A stretch of DNA of 6,827 bases from Phycisphaerae bacterium (GTDB taxonomy: Bacteria; Planctomycetota; Phycisphaerae; UBA1845; Fen-1342). Numbering within the stretch: the first letter of the stretch is position 1; each line of letters opens with the position of its first letter. Location: the NCBI GenBank assembly GCA_020058145.1, contig JAGVEP010000122.1, positions 1-6,827 of the forward strand, in the 5' to 3' direction. The position numbers and the translations under genes are program-made. Below, in pieces: positions 5,841 through 6,827 of this stretch. The notes below the pieces were generated by a model. The model had not been told where the DNA came from, searched no databases, and saw only the letters and a program-made list of their open reading frames with translations.

Positions 5841-6788
5841 ATGCGTGTGGTCTTCCTCGGGACTGGCGAGTTCGGCGTGCCGGCCCTGCGTGCGCTGCGG
5901 CAGGCCGGGCACGAACTCGTGGCGGCGATCAGTCAGCCGGACCGGCCCACGGGCCGCGGGCGCGAGGTGCGTCCGACACCGCTCCATGCCGCCGCGGATG
6001 AACTGGGCGTGCGTCACATTCAGACGGTGGACGTGAATGCTCTGGAGAGCGCCGCGCTCGGTGCGGCGGAAATGGGCGTGGTCGCGGCCTTCGGGCAGAA
6101 GATCGGCTCAGGGCTGCTGGGCGCGCTGCCGCGGGGGCTGATCAACCTGCACGGTTCGCTGCTGCCCAAGTATCGCGGGGCGGCTCCCATTCAGCGGGCT
6201 ATTCTCGATGGCGAGGAAATTGCCGGCGTCACGATTTTTCGACTGAACGAACGCTGGGACGCCGGGGCGATCTGGGCTACCCGCGCGACGCCGATCGGCG
6301 CGACCGAGACGGCTGATGAGCTGCACGATCGTCTGGCAGTGCTGGCGGCGGAGTTACTGATCGAAGCGCTGGCGGCGCTGGAAGGTGGCACTCTTCGACC
6401 GGTTGAACAGGACGCCACGCACGCCACGCGCGCTTTGAAACTGACCAAGGCTGACGGCTACGTAGACTGGTCGCAACCTGCCGAGCGCGTCGTCCGCCGT
6501 ATTCACGGCCTGTGGTCCTGGCCGGCGGCGGCGTGCACGTTTTCGTCGCGCAGCGGCAAGCGCGAACGCGTATTGCTGGCGCGGGCGACGGTGGCGGAGG
6601 CCGACGCCGCCCCGACCGATCGGCGGCCACCCGGTTCGTTTGGCGAGGATCTGACGGTTCAAGCCGGCCGGGGCCGTGTGCGTCTGCTGGAACTTCGGCC
6701 GGCCAGCGGCAAGCTGATGCTGTTCGCGGCGTTCGCCCATGGTCGTCACGTTGCCCCGCCCGATTGCTTCATGCCGGCGGAAACGTAA
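5841..6788 (+). CDS. fmt: Methionyl-tRNA formyltransferase
   Basis: Fmt transfers a formyl group from 10-formyl-tetrahydrofolate to the amino group of Met on initiator tRNA, in the cytoplasm. The product is 315 residues, the same size as E. coli Fmt. The N-terminal Rossmann-like domain starts MRVVFLGTGEFGVPAL and contains QPDRPTGRGR (32-41). The active site is N102-L-H104-GSLLPKYRGAAPIQ, and D140 in WDAG corresponds to E. coli Asn106, His108 and Asp144. The linker and C-terminal tRNA-binding domain follow, with KLTKADGYVDWS (200-211), a WSWPAA segment (225-230) and a terminal PASGKLMLFAAF block (287-298). ATG 5841 is chosen because the family begins at exactly this sequence and AAGGA lies upstream. 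The TAA stop overlaps a downstream ATG (TAATG), which suggests coupling with the next gene. No def is adjacent on the visible upstream side. Assignment is secure. Confidence 0.97.
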   Translation: MRVVFLGTGEFGVPALRALRQAGHELVAAISQPDRPTGRGREVRPTPLHAAADELGVRHIQTVDVNALESAALGAAEMGVVAAFGQKIGSGLLGALPRGLINLHGSLLPKYRGAAPIQRAILDGEEIAGVTIFRLNERWDAGAIWATRATPIGATETADELHDRLAVLAAELLIEALAALEGGTLRPVEQDATHATRALKLTKADGYVDWSQPAERVVRRIHGLWSWPAAACTFSSRSGKRERVLLARATVAEADAAPTDRRPPGSFGEDLTVQAGRGRVRLLELRPASGKLMLFAAFAHGRHVAPPDCFMPAET

Positions 6789-6827
6789 TGTCCGCTTTGC
6801 CCCCGTCACAGCCGGTGTCCGCAGGCC
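6788..6827 (+). CDS. Start of a downstream gene, product unknown (truncated by window edge)
   Basis: An ATG at 6788 overlaps the fmt TAA and opens a frame that stays open for the remaining 40 bases (13 codons, starting MSALPPSQPV). A weak GGCGG (6776-6780) lies 7 nt upstream. The overlap geometry is typical of co-translated operon genes. Too little is visible to name it; genes such as rsmB/sun often follow fmt in other bacteria, but nothing here supports that choice. Confidence 0.4.
   Translation, partial: MSALPPSQPVSAG

Overview
The window is strongly GC-rich, densely coding bacterial chromosome. Five genes can be read, plus the first codons of a sixth. In order they are: the 3' end of tgt (tRNA-guanine transglycosylase), yajC (Sec accessory membrane protein), two tandem secreted TldD/PmbA-family genes, a convergent minus-strand GNAT-type acetyltransferase, fmt (methionyl-tRNA formyltransferase), and a reading frame that starts inside the fmt stop codon and leaves the window. 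Fmt, YajC and a bacterial-type Tgt make this a bacterium. The tgt-yajC pairing, the exported TldD-like proteins, the high GC and the purine-rich octamer arrays between genes would suit an uncultured Planctomycetota (Phycisphaerae-like) genome. That assignment is an inference from general familiarity, not something the sequence proves.

Layout. Positions 1-994 hold tgt and yajC, translationally coupled through an ATGA overlap. Positions 995-1233 hold a 13-unit octamer tandem array and a good sigma70-type promoter for the next transcription unit. Positions 1234-4720 hold two paralogous genes with signal peptides. The first keeps the HExxxH metal site and the C-terminal cysteine of TldD peptidases; the second has lost all of them. 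Positions 4721-4816 lie between convergent genes and hold a second, related octamer array that is also a perfect five-tract G-quadruplex motif, followed by a GC-rich hairpin. Positions 4817-5698 (minus strand) encode a two-lobed GNAT protein. Positions 5699-5840 are a divergent regulatory region. fmt runs from 5841 to 6788.

How the parts fit. tgt, yajC and fmt are housekeeping functions: tRNA wobble modification, Sec translocation and initiator-tRNA formylation. The usual yajC neighbours secD and secF do not follow. The most interesting unit is the tldD-like pair. It looks like an exported version of the TldD/TldE arrangement, in which an active metallopeptidase subunit pairs with an inactive homologue. 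The pseudo-subunit here looks like a degenerate tandem duplicate of its neighbour. All three plus-strand intergenic regions inside the window that follow a stop codon begin with a short tandem repeat touching or nearly touching that stop: 8-bp after yajC, 7-bp after the first tldD-like gene, 8-bp after the second.
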